A stretch of DNA of 64,000 nucleotides from an uncultured Lachnospiraceae bacterium (GTDB lineage Bacteria; Bacillota; Clostridia; Lachnospirales; Lachnospiraceae): the NCBI GenBank assembly GCA_902779355.1, contig CACZBF010000006.1, forward strand, positions 1-64,000, written 5' to 3'. Shown piece after piece: positions 44,113-53,277 of the stretch (positions within the stretch are counted from its first letter, which is position 1; every line of letters starts with the position of its first letter). Under the pieces are notes generated by a model. That model saw only the letters and a list, made by a program, of their open reading frames with translations, had not been told where the DNA came from and made no database searches. The position numbers were made by a program, and so were the translations under genes.

Positions 44113-45102
44113 TTATAAAAACCGCACCCTCATGCAAAACAGTCTAATTGCAAACCGGCTTTTCCCCTCTTTTATAATGTCTTTCCCAAATCCACCTTTT
44201 GCAACTACTTGATTAAAAAAAGCATCTTTTCGAAATCGGCGTTGTACCTCGCGATCCCTTACAAAATGGCGTACAATCCATTTTGCACAAGGGGCAAGAA
44301 GTGTAATTACATGCCTTCGGATATAATTTGTCAACTCTTCGTCTAGCCAACCACATTGATCCATTGTCCGATAAACAAATCCAAGCAATCGATTCCGATT
44401 CCATGCATCTTCCCATGTATAGGACGGAAAATAATGAGAAAGACTATATGCATCATAAACATAATTGTACAACGGCTGATGCGATACATATACCCTTCGG
44501 CAATTTCGCAGGATTGGCGCAAGGAGATATAAATCCTCTCCAAAGTTTCCGCTATTACCGACCTCTTCATAAAACTCCTTCTCTTTCTCGGTATAAGCAA
44601 AAACACTTCTTCTGGTAACTCGAAGTGCTAAACCAAAAAAAGAAATCGTGCGCTCCATGATACAAAATAATTCGCGTGTATCATAATAGCTCTCTTGGGT
44701 ATCTAAAAAAAAGATATCCTCATGATCTGAGAACACTTCCCGTAGCCCGAAAAGAATCATGTCTATCTTTTCATCCTCTCTCGAAAGAATCCTATCCGCT
44801 TCCGAAAGAAACGCTGCGTCGTAATAGTCTCCTGCATCCAGAAGACCTATATACTCGCCCTTTGATTCTTTGACGCCACGCAAAAAAACGCCAATTGCTC
44901 CTTTATTCTCCTGATGAATCACCCGTATTCTGGAATCCAATTGTCCACATTCATCTGCTATTTTTCGAGTTTCTTCCCCGGATCCGTCATCTAACAGAAT
45001 CATCTCCCAATCATGAATGGATTGTTTTAGCACACTATCTACAGTTTTCCTAAGTTCTTCTCCTTCATCATGAGTTCGAACAATCACGGAATACTTTACC
45101 AT
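44113..45102 (-). CDS. GT2-family glycosyltransferase
   Basis: GT-A enzyme of 329 residues: YSVIVRTHDEGEELRKTVDSVLKQ, MILLDDGSGEET, QENKGAIGVFLRGVKESKGEYIGLLDAGDYYD, where the usual DxDD metal motif is LDAGDY. The C-terminal part has a Trp/Tyr-rich acceptor region (YTWEDAWNRNRLLGF). Overlaps the upstream GT2 gene by 7 nt. Confidence 0.86.
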   Translation of the reverse strand: MVKYSVIVRTHDEGEELRKTVDSVLKQSIHDWEMILLDDGSGEETRKIADECGQLDSRIRVIHQENKGAIGVFLRGVKESKGEYIGLLDAGDYYDAAFLSEADRILSREDEKIDMILFGLREVFSDHEDIFFLDTQESYYDTRELFCIMERTISFFGLALRVTRRSVFAYTEKEKEFYEEVGNSGNFGEDLYLLAPILRNCRRVYVSHQPLYNYVYDAYSLSHYFPSYTWEDAWNRNRLLGFVYRTMDQCGWLDEELTNYIRRHVITLLAPCAKWIVRHFVRDREVQRRFRKDAFFNQVVAKGGFGKDIIKEGKSRFAIRLFCMRVRFL

Positions 45103-46202
45103 AACTTCTTTTTTTCCCTTCGCACTCTTCTGCTATCAAAATAAGCCATTATGACAAACGGACGAACACACCAATGCTTTCTTTCTTGAACAATTTCTCT
45201 TAAGTCTCTCTCCCAATACTCTGCACAGATCTCTCTGCGAAGAACTGTTTGTTTAAAAAATCGCCTTTGTTTGTTGAGCCTCAACAGTTTCTGAATCGCT
45301 CCAATATATATCTGCGGTTCCTGTAGGTCGTCTCGTGATTCCTTGAAATCACGGCAAACATCTTCCAACTGTGAATCATGTTCAATTGTAGAAATCATCA
45401 ACTCCAATGGAACTCGATTTCCCAGCACCGTGATAGCTGAAATCTCTTCCTTTCTCAGTTCAGGAAACAGGAAGCGAATATAATCATAGGACACTTTGCT
45501 TTGATATACAATCTGCATGATCTCTGAAGTAGTCGAAATCTGCCCGGCATGCATTCGATATCTTAGCAAAGGTTCTTTTATCTTATAAATTCTTCCATCT
45601 GCTTTCAAAACATCTGCTATCAGTCCATAATCCTGCGCCTTTAGGATATCTTCCCGATAGGCGATCTGATTTTTTTTCAAAAAATCAGATCGCAGAAAAA
45701 AAGTGGGATGTGGGGGACCCGCATTCTGAATTAGGGAACGTATCCGATAAATCTCCGGGTCCATCATCCTGTCATATCGTTTAGACCGATCACATTCCTC
45801 AATATCTTCACCAAAAACGATTATCTCACTCCCTACCAGAGCAACTTCCGGATGTGCCTCCATGTATTGCAATTGCCTTTCCAAACGATCAGACATAGCA
45901 ATATCATCTGCATCCATTCTTGCAATATACTTACCATGGCATTGTTTCAAACCAACATTCAAAGATTTTGTCAACCCCATGTTTTGCTCATTTGTAATAA
46001 CTTTTACCCTTCTATCAGCAAGTGAGATGTGCTCAAGATAAGCTATCTCTTTCTCATCATCTGAACCATCATTCACAATCACAAACTCTATGTTATGATA
46101 TGTTTGGTGTAGGATACTATTTACAGCCTCCTCCAAGAAAGAAATTGATGTTCTATAAGTACCCATAAGAACAGAAATAAGCGGTTGTATCATTTCACAC
46201 AT
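45096..46202 (-). CDS. GT2-family glycosyltransferase
   Basis: GT-A enzyme of 368 residues: ISVLMGTYRTSISFLEEAVNSIL, VIVNDGSDDEKE, NMGLTKSLNVGLKQCHGKYIARMDADDIAMSDRLE with the MDADD metal motif, and GPPHPTFFLRSDFL in the acceptor region. Similar to family 2 enzymes of capsule clusters. An ATG three codons downstream is an alternative start. It ends 6 nt inside the next GT2 gene. Confidence 0.87.
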   Translation of the reverse strand: MCEMIQPLISVLMGTYRTSISFLEEAVNSILHQTYHNIEFVIVNDGSDDEKEIAYLEHISLADRRVKVITNEQNMGLTKSLNVGLKQCHGKYIARMDADDIAMSDRLERQLQYMEAHPEVALVGSEIIVFGEDIEECDRSKRYDRMMDPEIYRIRSLIQNAGPPHPTFFLRSDFLKKNQIAYREDILKAQDYGLIADVLKADGRIYKIKEPLLRYRMHAGQISTTSEIMQIVYQSKVSYDYIRFLFPELRKEEISAITVLGNRVPLELMISTIEHDSQLEDVCRDFKESRDDLQEPQIYIGAIQKLLRLNKQRRFFKQTVLRREICAEYWERDLREIVQERKHWCVRPFVIMAYFDSRRVRREKKKLW

Positions 46203-46214
46203 ATCTACAGTCTC

Positions 46215-47138
46215 TTAAATCAAATGCCAATTTTCCTGATTATCGTATATATTCTCCGGATCATTATTAAGTTTCCATCTAGAGGGTGCAACAACAATCT
46301 TTTCAGCATAATCAGACAAGTACTGTGCCCACCATCCGAAAGATGTATTGTTTATGATAAAATACTTGCATTTGCTCATAGCACACAATGACAAAGATAC
46401 ATTGAATCCCTTTGGCTGACATATGATCTCTCTGTCAAATCCTTCAAAAAAAAGCTCTTTCGCCTTTTCAACATTGTCTGAGCACAAAAAATAAAGCGGA
46501 TTATTAACATGCTGCTCAATATACTCTATCCCTTTTCTGTAATACTCTGTATTACACACATCATAAATCTCCGACCCCACATTATGCTCTATTTTGATGC
46601 TGATACAAACTGTATTTCTGTTTTCGATTTTCTCCAATCCCGGATAATGACTGCTCTGAAGTTCCTTTGTGAGATTAAATATTGATCTGATCTCGTCTTT
46701 ATGTTTCATAAAATAGCGTTCACTTTGAAAGTATCCATACATATACAAATTCTCATTTTTATTCAGCCTATGTGGACAATATCCCCTGAGAACTGCAATC
46801 AATCCCAGTCTATTTAGGACTCCATGATACTTTAGTTCTCTCTTATACTGTTTTCTTGCATCACCGGTAACTATCAATCTCCTATAGATCCTAAATGCAA
46901 ACAGTGACCGCTTCAATGATCTTTTCAGGTCTTCGCTCATATCAGGCACATATTTCACATCAGGTAAGTCATAATCCCTTAAAGAATTAATCCATTTTGC
47001 ATTAATGACGCTACTTTCATCTATAATCACAGTTACACCATCACTATACTCTTTTTGGAGCGTATAGGCATAGGCATATTGAAACAACTGATTTCCGATC
47101 CTTCCCATAAGAGGAAGATAAATGATCCTTTTTTTCAT
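46215..47138 (-). CDS. GT11-like fucosyltransferase family protein with altered HxRxxD site
   Basis: Protein of 307 residues with the GT11 layout: the opening MGRIGNQLFQYAYAYTLQ (11-28), GYFQSERYF, FLCSDNVEKAKELF, and NNTSFGWWAQYLSD near the end. The motif I region, normally HxRRGDY, reads CISIKIEHNVG (178-188), so the Arg pair and Asp are missing. The enzyme may use a different donor or be a divergent subfamily. GDP-mannose is made in the locus, but no GDP-fucose synthesis genes are in view. Confidence 0.78.
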   Translation of the reverse strand: MKKRIIYLPLMGRIGNQLFQYAYAYTLQKEYSDGVTVIIDESSVINAKWINSLRDYDLPDVKYVPDMSEDLKRSLKRSLFAFRIYRRLIVTGDARKQYKRELKYHGVLNRLGLIAVLRGYCPHRLNKNENLYMYGYFQSERYFMKHKDEIRSIFNLTKELQSSHYPGLEKIENRNTVCISIKIEHNVGSEIYDVCNTEYYRKGIEYIEQHVNNPLYFLCSDNVEKAKELFFEGFDREIICQPKGFNVSLSLCAMSKCKYFIINNTSFGWWAQYLSDYAEKIVVAPSRWKLNNDPENIYDNQENWHLI

Positions 47139-47199
47139 TTTATCTGTACACTCCTATATTACAAGTGGTATCATAAAGCATAAATAAGAGGTGTTAATT

Positions 47200-48042
47200 A
47201 TGAAAATAGTAGTTACCGGTGCCGCTGGATATATAGGAAGGCACGTTGTTACGGAATGCTTAAATCTTGGTCACACCGTCTATGTCTCTGATTTCTCTTT
47301 CAAAGGCATTGACGAAAGAGCCTTTCGTATTGATACTCCAATATTTAGTGGTAGTACAAGTATCTATTACGAACTCCACGAGCCAGATGTCTTGATCCAT
47401 CTAGCATGGCGTGACGGTTTTATTCACAACTCTAAAGCACATATGGACGACCTTTCAAAACATGTTATTTTCCTGAATCAGCTGGTTGATAGCGGTCTTC
47501 CTTATCTATCCGTCATGGGTAGCATGCACGAAATCGGATACTGGGAAGGAGTTGTCAATGCTGATACGCCCTGTAATCCACTTTCCATGTATGGTATTGC
47601 AAAAAATGCACTTCGGCAGGAAATCATGCTATATACACAGGACAAGGATACTGATGTACATTGGCTTAGGGGTTTTTATATATACGGCGACGACGCTCAC
47701 GGAAGCTCTATATTTTCGAAACTATACCAAGCCAACGAGAATGGAAAAAAGACTTTTCCATTCTCAAGTGGTACTAATCTATACGATTTTATCAGCGTTT
47801 CCGAAATTGCAAAAATGATCGCTGTTGCAAGTACACAAAGCACTTATAATGGTATTATTAATGTATGCTCAGGTAACCCCGTTTCTCTTGCAGATATGGT
47901 AGAAAGATATATACGTGAAAAAAGCCTTCATATTCAATTGGAGTATGGTGCCTTTCCTGATCGTCCTTATGACTCTCCAGGTATTTGGGGCGATGCATCA
48001 ATTATCCGCGCCATCATGGAAAAGCACTCCGCCTGCAATTAA
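47200..48042 (+). CDS. NAD-dependent epimerase/reductase (SDR)
   Basis: SDR of 280 residues. The ATG at 47200 follows AAGAGGTG; a GTG nine bases earlier lies inside that site. MKIVVTGAAGYIGRHVV (NAD loop), VLIHLAWRDGF, SVMGSMHEIGYW (Ser strand), MYGIAKNALRQE (Tyr and Lys present) and WLRGFYIYGDD are visible. It looks like the 4-ketoreductases that finish NDP-deoxysugars. It is alone on the plus strand, divergent from the GT11 gene and overlapping the convergent acetyltransferase gene by 4 nt. Confidence 0.8.
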   Translation: MKIVVTGAAGYIGRHVVTECLNLGHTVYVSDFSFKGIDERAFRIDTPIFSGSTSIYYELHEPDVLIHLAWRDGFIHNSKAHMDDLSKHVIFLNQLVDSGLPYLSVMGSMHEIGYWEGVVNADTPCNPLSMYGIAKNALRQEIMLYTQDKDTDVHWLRGFYIYGDDAHGSSIFSKLYQANENGKKTFPFSSGTNLYDFISVSEIAKMIAVASTQSTYNGIINVCSGNPVSLADMVERYIREKSLHIQLEYGAFPDRPYDSPGIWGDASIIRAIMEKHSACN

Positions 48043-48641
48043 ACCTTTACCCACATATGTTGATCAAAGCTGTATCTCTTTATCACTCTTGCAGGATTTC
48101 CCACTGCAATAGAATATTCAGGGATACTTTTCGACACTACCGAACCAGCTCCAATTACACATCCCTCTCCGATTGTTACTCCGGGTAATATGATCACTTT
48201 GTCACCGATCCAACAATTATCTCCAATCGATACCGGGGCTATTTGTAATTGCTGCTTCATATACGGAAGTTCATTCTCCGGATCGATCCCATGGTTTTCT
48301 GAAACAACAGTAATATCGCTTGCCATCAGCACCATCTTTCCTATCGTTATATCTGCTCCACCTAAGATACAGAGTCTATAACCAAAAAAACAGTTTTCAC
48401 CTATCACTAAATGAGGCTGTTTTTCTACCAATTCAGGATATAACTGAATCCTGGATTCTGCCAGTATCTGTGTTCCCTTTCCGATTGTAATTAACTCCGG
48501 GTGTGAAATTCTAAACGGGTAATACAGAGTTACTTCACCATATTCCATCGGATTCTGCAATTGAGTAAGAATCCACTTCTGATGCCATATTCTATATTTT
48601 TCAACAAAATAATCAGCTACTTTTTTATATGTGTATAACAT
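48039..48641 (-). CDS. hexapeptide-repeat acetyltransferase (CapG/WbbJ-like)
   Basis: Left-handed beta-helix protein of 200 residues: YPFRISHPELITIGKGTQI, NCFFGYRLCILGGADITIGK, the DITVVSENHGID active-site His region, GDNCWIGDKVIILPGVTIGEGCVIGAGSVV and AVGNPARVIKRY. It probably O-acetylates a sugar of the repeat unit. Tail-to-tail with the epimerase gene. Confidence 0.85.
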   Translation of the reverse strand: MLYTYKKVADYFVEKYRIWHQKWILTQLQNPMEYGEVTLYYPFRISHPELITIGKGTQILAESRIQLYPELVEKQPHLVIGENCFFGYRLCILGGADITIGKMVLMASDITVVSENHGIDPENELPYMKQQLQIAPVSIGDNCWIGDKVIILPGVTIGEGCVIGAGSVVSKSIPEYSIAVGNPARVIKRYSFDQHMWVKV

Positions 48642-48735
48642 CCTTTTCCTCTAGCAGAATCTGTTACGCTGTGAGCCTTCATCAATCACCAGTCTGTCAT
48701 TCCATCGTCAACCCACAGTTATCTCCATTTATATA

Positions 48736-49527
48736 TCACAAATCCTCCAAGTATTGCACTATTCTCTTTATCGAAGGAAGCTCGCAAATTTGATCTATAT
48801 CCATTTCTGTTATTAATATATCATTTATCATAATTCCCGGACTAGAGTCAGGCTTTAAAACCGTAGAAATTGCTCCTACTTGAACCTTGTCCGCATAAAA
48901 ACTCTGGATCTGGGGATCGCTTGCCCATTTATTTCTATACTTTCTATAATCTTCTTTTTCTTCGATAGCTTTTTTATACAATCCAGCCTCATTCGTTAGT
49001 TCTGGATGTATTTTCGAAGCAATATCAATAACTACCTTTTCAATTGTCCCCTTTCGATCAGCAGGAATAATACATAAACTGAATCCATACCTGACGTCTT
49101 CACAAGTCAGAATATCCTTCTCTATCACAAGTCTGTTGTTGCCAGCCTGTTTTAAAAGTTTGGATTTTATCACTTCATCATTCATTTCCGCATCCCGATC
49201 TAATACAACGGCTATCGAGATATCTTCATTTGCTATGCCGAACTGTAGTTCTGCAACTCTCAATCTCTCTCTTATAGCGGAACATACCTGTTCTTTGCCA
49301 TTTGCCGATACTAACAATATACTAGCATCATCTTTATATAGAAATGATGGTATACCTCTTCTTTCAAGCTGCCCATTAGCACCCGGATATTTAGGAATAT
49401 GGCAGCTAAGAAGTTTGGGTGTATCTTTTTCGTTTACATAATTCCTATACTTCAGCCTTCTCTTCAACAGAGACTCAACAACAAACTTGTCCGTGTTTCC
49501 TTCCACAAATAAATAAATGATTTTCAT
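48736..49527 (-). CDS. TOPRIM-domain protein (DUF3226/OLD-type nuclease), defence pair partner
   Basis: Protein of 263 residues. FVEGNTDKFV (Glu9) and VVLDRDAEMND (Asp110, Asp112) are the TOPRIM metal-binding motifs, here in a stand-alone protein. Its ATG follows the stop of the ATPase gene without a gap (TAGATG). The combination ATPase plus separate TOPRIM protein resembles split OLD-type systems such as PARIS (AriA/AriB) and AbiL. It would cut nucleic acid or tRNA when released or activated. The family (DUF3226 rather than DUF4435) is my best guess. Confidence 0.72.
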   Translation of the reverse strand: MKIIYLFVEGNTDKFVVESLLKRRLKYRNYVNEKDTPKLLSCHIPKYPGANGQLERRGIPSFLYKDDASILLVSANGKEQVCSAIRERLRVAELQFGIANEDISIAVVLDRDAEMNDEVIKSKLLKQAGNNRLVIEKDILTCEDVRYGFSLCIIPADRKGTIEKVVIDIASKIHPELTNEAGLYKKAIEEKEDYRKYRNKWASDPQIQSFYADKVQVGAISTVLKPDSSPGIMINDILITEMDIDQICELPSIKRIVQYLEDL

Positions 49528-50679
49528 CTATCTTATATCAACCCCCAGTTCTCCTCGTAATAGATCCATGTCATTATGATTTATTCGTTTTACAACACTT
49601 TTTCCTTCTCCTCTTTTTATCTTATACACCACCATATCTCCATCATGATGAGTCTGCCTGGCTACATCCAACAATTCTAAACTATGTGTTGTAATAAACA
49701 ATTGTATATTCTGTTTTTTACTAATCGTATCTAAATAGGTAATAAAGTCCACGAGTGCTCTGTGATGAATACCTGCTTCAAGTTCATCTATCAAAAGAAT
49801 GCCGTTAGTAGCCTGTAACGCTGCGCAAGCAATATAAAAAGCTTTATACATCCCATTGCCATAGTCATTCAGATATAACGGATCTGATTCATGGTCATCC
49901 TTTCCAAAAACCAAAATCTGCCTATCCTCACCTACTACCTCAAAGTTTACTACATTAGGATCAAATATCTTCAATACATCCAACAATTTCTCCCTTTGGT
50001 TATTTATAAAAACCCCATCTAAAACTTCCAGTATCTTATCTGTTCTGTCAAAGCGAGAAAATGAAACAAACTGACAGGGTATTCTATTTTTTTTCTTATG
50101 TTCTAAAGAAGGATCCCGTCGTAAAAATGTCTTCTTATCGTTTTGTTCAAAATTAACCCAAAATGTCTTTGGCTCGCTCAATTGTCCATCACCAAAAATA
50201 CTATTAACGGTCATAGTCAAAAGTCTTTTATTCTTTATCTTGTTATCACTTTGAAGAATCTCCGTTCTCTCTTTACATGTCAATTCCGTTTTCAATGTAG
50301 AACCATTACTAAAGGTTATTGTAATTCTGCTTATTTCTTCTCCTACGGGTCGAAGCATATTTTTGACACCTTCCAATATCATCTTCTGGCTTCTAGCAAG
50401 CATCGTGTCTAAAAAAAATCTTGAATCAGAATAGCAGCCCCCTGCTACCAACGCTTCAAGTACTGATGTCTTTCCACTATTATTCTCACCCACAACATAG
50501 TTCACCCGGTTAAGTTTGCAAAATTCAGCATTCTTTAATCCTCTAAATGAGTCAACAAGCAATCTATTTAATAAAACAGTACTCTCTATTCCTTCATCCA
50601 AATCCTTCTTTGATTCCTGCCTACGGTCATTACTTAATGTTCTATTGTTTTTGGTGTCTAAGGACAATTTCCCTGTCAT
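49528..50679 (-). CDS. AAA15/ABC-type ATPase of a TOPRIM-associated defence pair
   Basis: Protein of 384 residues from the ATG at 50679, which shares bases with the preceding stop (TAATG) and has AGGGGG upstream; the longer frame to 50745 lies inside the previous gene. It has VDSFRGLKNAEF, Walker A GENNSGKTS (64-72), the signature-like NDYGNGMYK, Walker B GILLIDELEAGIHHRAL and LFITTHSLELLD. This is the SMC/OLD-type ATPase fold of AbiL, AriA and related defence ATPases, probably the sensor that holds the TOPRIM partner. Confidence 0.78.
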   Translation of the reverse strand: MTGKLSLDTKNNRTLSNDRRQESKKDLDEGIESTVLLNRLLVDSFRGLKNAEFCKLNRVNYVVGENNSGKTSVLEALVAGGCYSDSRFFLDTMLARSQKMILEGVKNMLRPVGEEISRITITFSNGSTLKTELTCKERTEILQSDNKIKNKRLLTMTVNSIFGDGQLSEPKTFWVNFEQNDKKTFLRRDPSLEHKKKNRIPCQFVSFSRFDRTDKILEVLDGVFINNQREKLLDVLKIFDPNVVNFEVVGEDRQILVFGKDDHESDPLYLNDYGNGMYKAFYIACAALQATNGILLIDELEAGIHHRALVDFITYLDTISKKQNIQLFITTHSLELLDVARQTHHDGDMVVYKIKRGEGKSVVKRINHNDMDLLRGELGVDIR

Positions 50680-51059
50680 TACAACCCCCTGTAAAGTGTA
50701 TAATCTACCTTGTAAGATCCGCCATTTCCTAATTGAATTACCCAAAACTTAAAATACACATCCTTATTTTCATGAACTGCAATTCGTATTGGTTCCGCAT
50801 TTCCGCTTCCAAAACTATTTTTAAAATTATACAATTGAAAATGGATTATATTTTTGTCTTCCTGCTTCGCAGCATAATAAAAATCCTTTTTCTCACTATC
50901 CTCCAAAAAAGACATCTTTATTGAAAATGAAAACCCCTCTAAGTCATAATGAATTACAATATCTGTTTCCTCACTATAAGATATCAATGTCCCAGCATCA
51001 ATAATATCATATGATCCAGTTTGCATTATTTTTTTTATACAGCTTTTATTGTCTTTCAT
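50679..51059 (-). CDS. small protein of the ATPase-TOPRIM cassette (DUF6864-like?)
   Basis: Protein of 126 residues, beta-rich in appearance, with a C-terminal segment IHFQLYNFKNSFGSGNAEP and a terminal FWVIQLGNGGSYKVDYTLY. This resembles the small DUF6864 family as I remember it; that assignment is weak. It is the first gene of a three-gene series joined by TAATG and TAGATG junctions, so it belongs with the ATPase and TOPRIM proteins. It could be a trigger-sensing or inhibitory subunit. The 297-bp region upstream (51060-51356) holds no gene; a TATACT box lies at 51072-51077 but very close to the start. Confidence 0.6.
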   Translation of the reverse strand: MKDNKSCIKKIMQTGSYDIIDAGTLISYSEETDIVIHYDLEGFSFSIKMSFLEDSEKKDFYYAAKQEDKNIIHFQLYNFKNSFGSGNAEPIRIAVHENKDVYFKFWVIQLGNGGSYKVDYTLYRGL

Positions 51060-51356
51060 TGTAAGCCCTCAAGTATACAAGGTGATCTGACATCCTTCGA
51101 GATCCGAGTCGGGAGCATTTCTACTTTGATATACAAAAAACGTTACTTATTAATCTAGAGGAAATTCCTTTCATGTCATTTGCAAAAGATCCCATAAAAA
51201 AGAGCTATATTTATTCTGCACCTCTCCTTTAACACCCAATCTACACTTTCTTTACATCTAGAATCAACTACGCTCGCTCTGCACCTGTATAACTCCTCTT
51301 CTGCATACATCAAAAACTTGCGTTACTCTTCTCTTTGCTTTCTTTTGCACATAAAA

Positions 51357-51893
51357 CTATATCATTAACTCTCTAAAACTCTTTAACCCCATATCCCTCT
51401 CTGCCACAATCGGCTTCCCATCTAACGGCCAGTCAATAGATAAGTCAGAATCATCCCACCGAATTCCGTCTGCTCGTTCAGGCTTATACTTATCTCCATA
51501 TGCAATATGGAGCATGGAGTCTTTTAATGCTAACGTTCCAAGTGCGTATTTACCCGGAATAAATACTGTTGTTGCGTATTGCATTTCAAAAGAAATCCAC
51601 TTTCCATAAAGAGAACTGTTTTTATCAACATCTACTGCAACTCCCCACAGTTCTCCTTCAAGGCAGGTAAGAAGCTTCGACTGCTTTAAATCATCCTGAA
51701 AGTGTAATCCCCTTAAAACTCCGGCTTTACTACTAAGTATTGCTTGCTCAACTACAGAAAAATCTATGCCGGCATCACGAAACTCTTCTTCTGAATACGT
51801 TTTCAACAGTTCTCCTCTATGATCTGATGAAGAAAAGGGCGTAATCAAAAGTATATCTTTAAATTGCAATCTGGTGAAATCAAATTGACTCAT
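51357..51893 (-). CDS. RmlC-like NDP-4-keto-deoxysugar 3,5-epimerase
   Basis: Cupin epimerase of 178 residues. DHRGELLKTYSEEEF, VLRGLHFQ with the catalytic His, VDVDKNSSLYGKW, FIPGKYALGTLAL and AYGDKY match the RmlC family. In this operon it probably acts on a CDP-linked 4-keto-6-deoxyhexose or a branched derivative, since no dTDP-sugar enzymes are adjacent. It is the last gene of the 51.4-64 kb operon. Confidence 0.85.
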   Translation of the reverse strand: MSQFDFTRLQFKDILLITPFSSSDHRGELLKTYSEEEFRDAGIDFSVVEQAILSSKAGVLRGLHFQDDLKQSKLLTCLEGELWGVAVDVDKNSSLYGKWISFEMQYATTVFIPGKYALGTLALKDSMLHIAYGDKYKPERADGIRWDDSDLSIDWPLDGKPIVAERDMGLKSFRELMI

Positions 51894-51916
51894 TTATATA
51901 ACCATTAAGAATAAAA

Positions 51917-52699
51917 CTATCTGCTCCACACCATCCAAGGCGCTTCATTCTTTTCAATCATAGCCTCCAACTCGTCCTTCTGAGGCTTTGTATCCATGCA
52001 TTGCCAAAATCCTTTATGATGATAAGACATCAACTCCCCTTTGGAAGCAATCGCTTCCAAAGGCTCTCGTTCCAAAGAGGTACGATCTCCTTCAATATAA
52101 TCAAATATTTCCGGATTTAAAACCATGTACCCAGCGTTAATCGGAAGGCCATCCGAATTTTTCTTCTCGCGAAATGATCTGACCGCTCCGGTATTCGCAA
52201 CGATATCAAGAACTCCCTTTGACTGTTCCTGCACAACCGCCGTCAATGTTGCAATTTTGCCATGTTTTTGATGAAAATCAACCAAATCTGCTATATTGAC
52301 GTCACATACCCCATCACCGTAAGTCATCATAAAAGTCTCGTTTCCGATATACTTTTGGATTCGTTTGATTCGTCCGCCAGTCATGGTGTTCAGCCCTGTA
52401 TCAACCACCGTAACTCTCCATGGTTCACTGTGCATTTCATGCACTTCCATTTTGTATGTATCTGTCAAATCAAATGTAACATCCGATGTATAGATAAAAT
52501 AATCCCTAAACCATTCTTTGATGATATGCTGTTTATAACCTGCACAGATAATAAACTCATTGAACCCATAATAGGAATACTCTTTCATGATATGCCATAA
52601 GATTGGCATCCCACCAATTTCCAACATGGGTTTTGGTCGATATTCCGTTTCCTCCGATATCCTCGTTCCCATGCCCCCGGCCAACAAAACAACTTTCAT
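51917..52699 (-). CDS. rfbF: glucose-1-phosphate cytidylyltransferase
   Basis: Makes CDP-glucose from CTP and glucose-1-phosphate. The 260-residue length is that of RfbF. The signature LAGGMGTRISEETEYRPKPM is followed by GYKQHIIKEWF, TGGRIKRIQKYI, MMTYGDGVCDVNI and INAGYMVLNPEIFDYI. With the 4,6-dehydratase at 56114-57193 it commits the operon to CDP-6-deoxy sugars. Confidence 0.92.
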   Translation of the reverse strand: MKVVLLAGGMGTRISEETEYRPKPMLEIGGMPILWHIMKEYSYYGFNEFIICAGYKQHIIKEWFRDYFIYTSDVTFDLTDTYKMEVHEMHSEPWRVTVVDTGLNTMTGGRIKRIQKYIGNETFMMTYGDGVCDVNIADLVDFHQKHGKIATLTAVVQEQSKGVLDIVANTGAVRSFREKKNSDGLPINAGYMVLNPEIFDYIEGDRTSLEREPLEAIASKGELMSYHHKGFWQCMDTKPQKDELEAMIEKNEAPWMVWSR

Positions 52700-52705
52700 T
52701 TTTCA

Positions 52706-53227
52706 TCATCCTCTGAAATACTTCTTATAGATGTTATGACACCGCAACATGTTCTCCGGAAATCTTTCATGCCATTTCAGATAGCCTGTGTCATCTTTTT
52801 TCAAATTGCCATTTTCTATCATATAATCATCCGGTACTTTACAGTCAAAAACAAAAGAGTAAAAATGACACCTTGTGTGAAACTCTTTTTCAATAATCTG
52901 GAACATTTCCAACGGCTCTTTCTGATACTGTACCATTGTATGCAATTCGTCCTGAGCGCATTTCTGTATGCGCTCATCAAAACTTTCCTTTACCCTGATG
53001 ATGCCACCCGGCACATGCCATCCATTTCCATACCACTGATCATTTCGCCATGCCAACAGTATACGTCCATTTTCATCTCGTACCAATAAGTCCACATTTG
53101 TCATAGGGGTAATTTCTGTTGCGAACAAAAAGATCTCTTCCGGCAAACCCTGCGTGGGATCCTCAATATATGTCCTTATCCGTGCAATCAGATTGCTTAA
53201 TTCATCTTTTTCTTTTCCCGTCATCAA
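52706..53227 (-). CDS. Nudix hydrolase, GDP-mannose mannosyl hydrolase-like
   Basis: Protein of 173 residues with VDLLVRDENGRILLAWRN, NGWHVPGGIIRVKESFDE and a divergent Nudix box in which the Arg-Glu pair is replaced (KC) while the final DEL is kept. This variation is typical of GDP-mannose mannosyl hydrolases (NudD/Gmm), which cleave the sugar-nucleotide bond with inversion. Here it may clear or recycle a nucleotide sugar of the pathway, perhaps CDP-linked. Confidence 0.8.
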   Translation of the reverse strand: MMTGKEKDELSNLIARIRTYIEDPTQGLPEEIFLFATEITPMTNVDLLVRDENGRILLAWRNDQWYGNGWHVPGGIIRVKESFDERIQKCAQDELHTMVQYQKEPLEMFQIIEKEFHTRCHFYSFVFDCKVPDDYMIENGNLKKDDTGYLKWHERFPENMLRCHNIYKKYFRG

Positions 53228-53277
53228 GTCAGTCCTCTATACATATCAACCCCTATATCTCGCAGAAGTAAAAAGCG

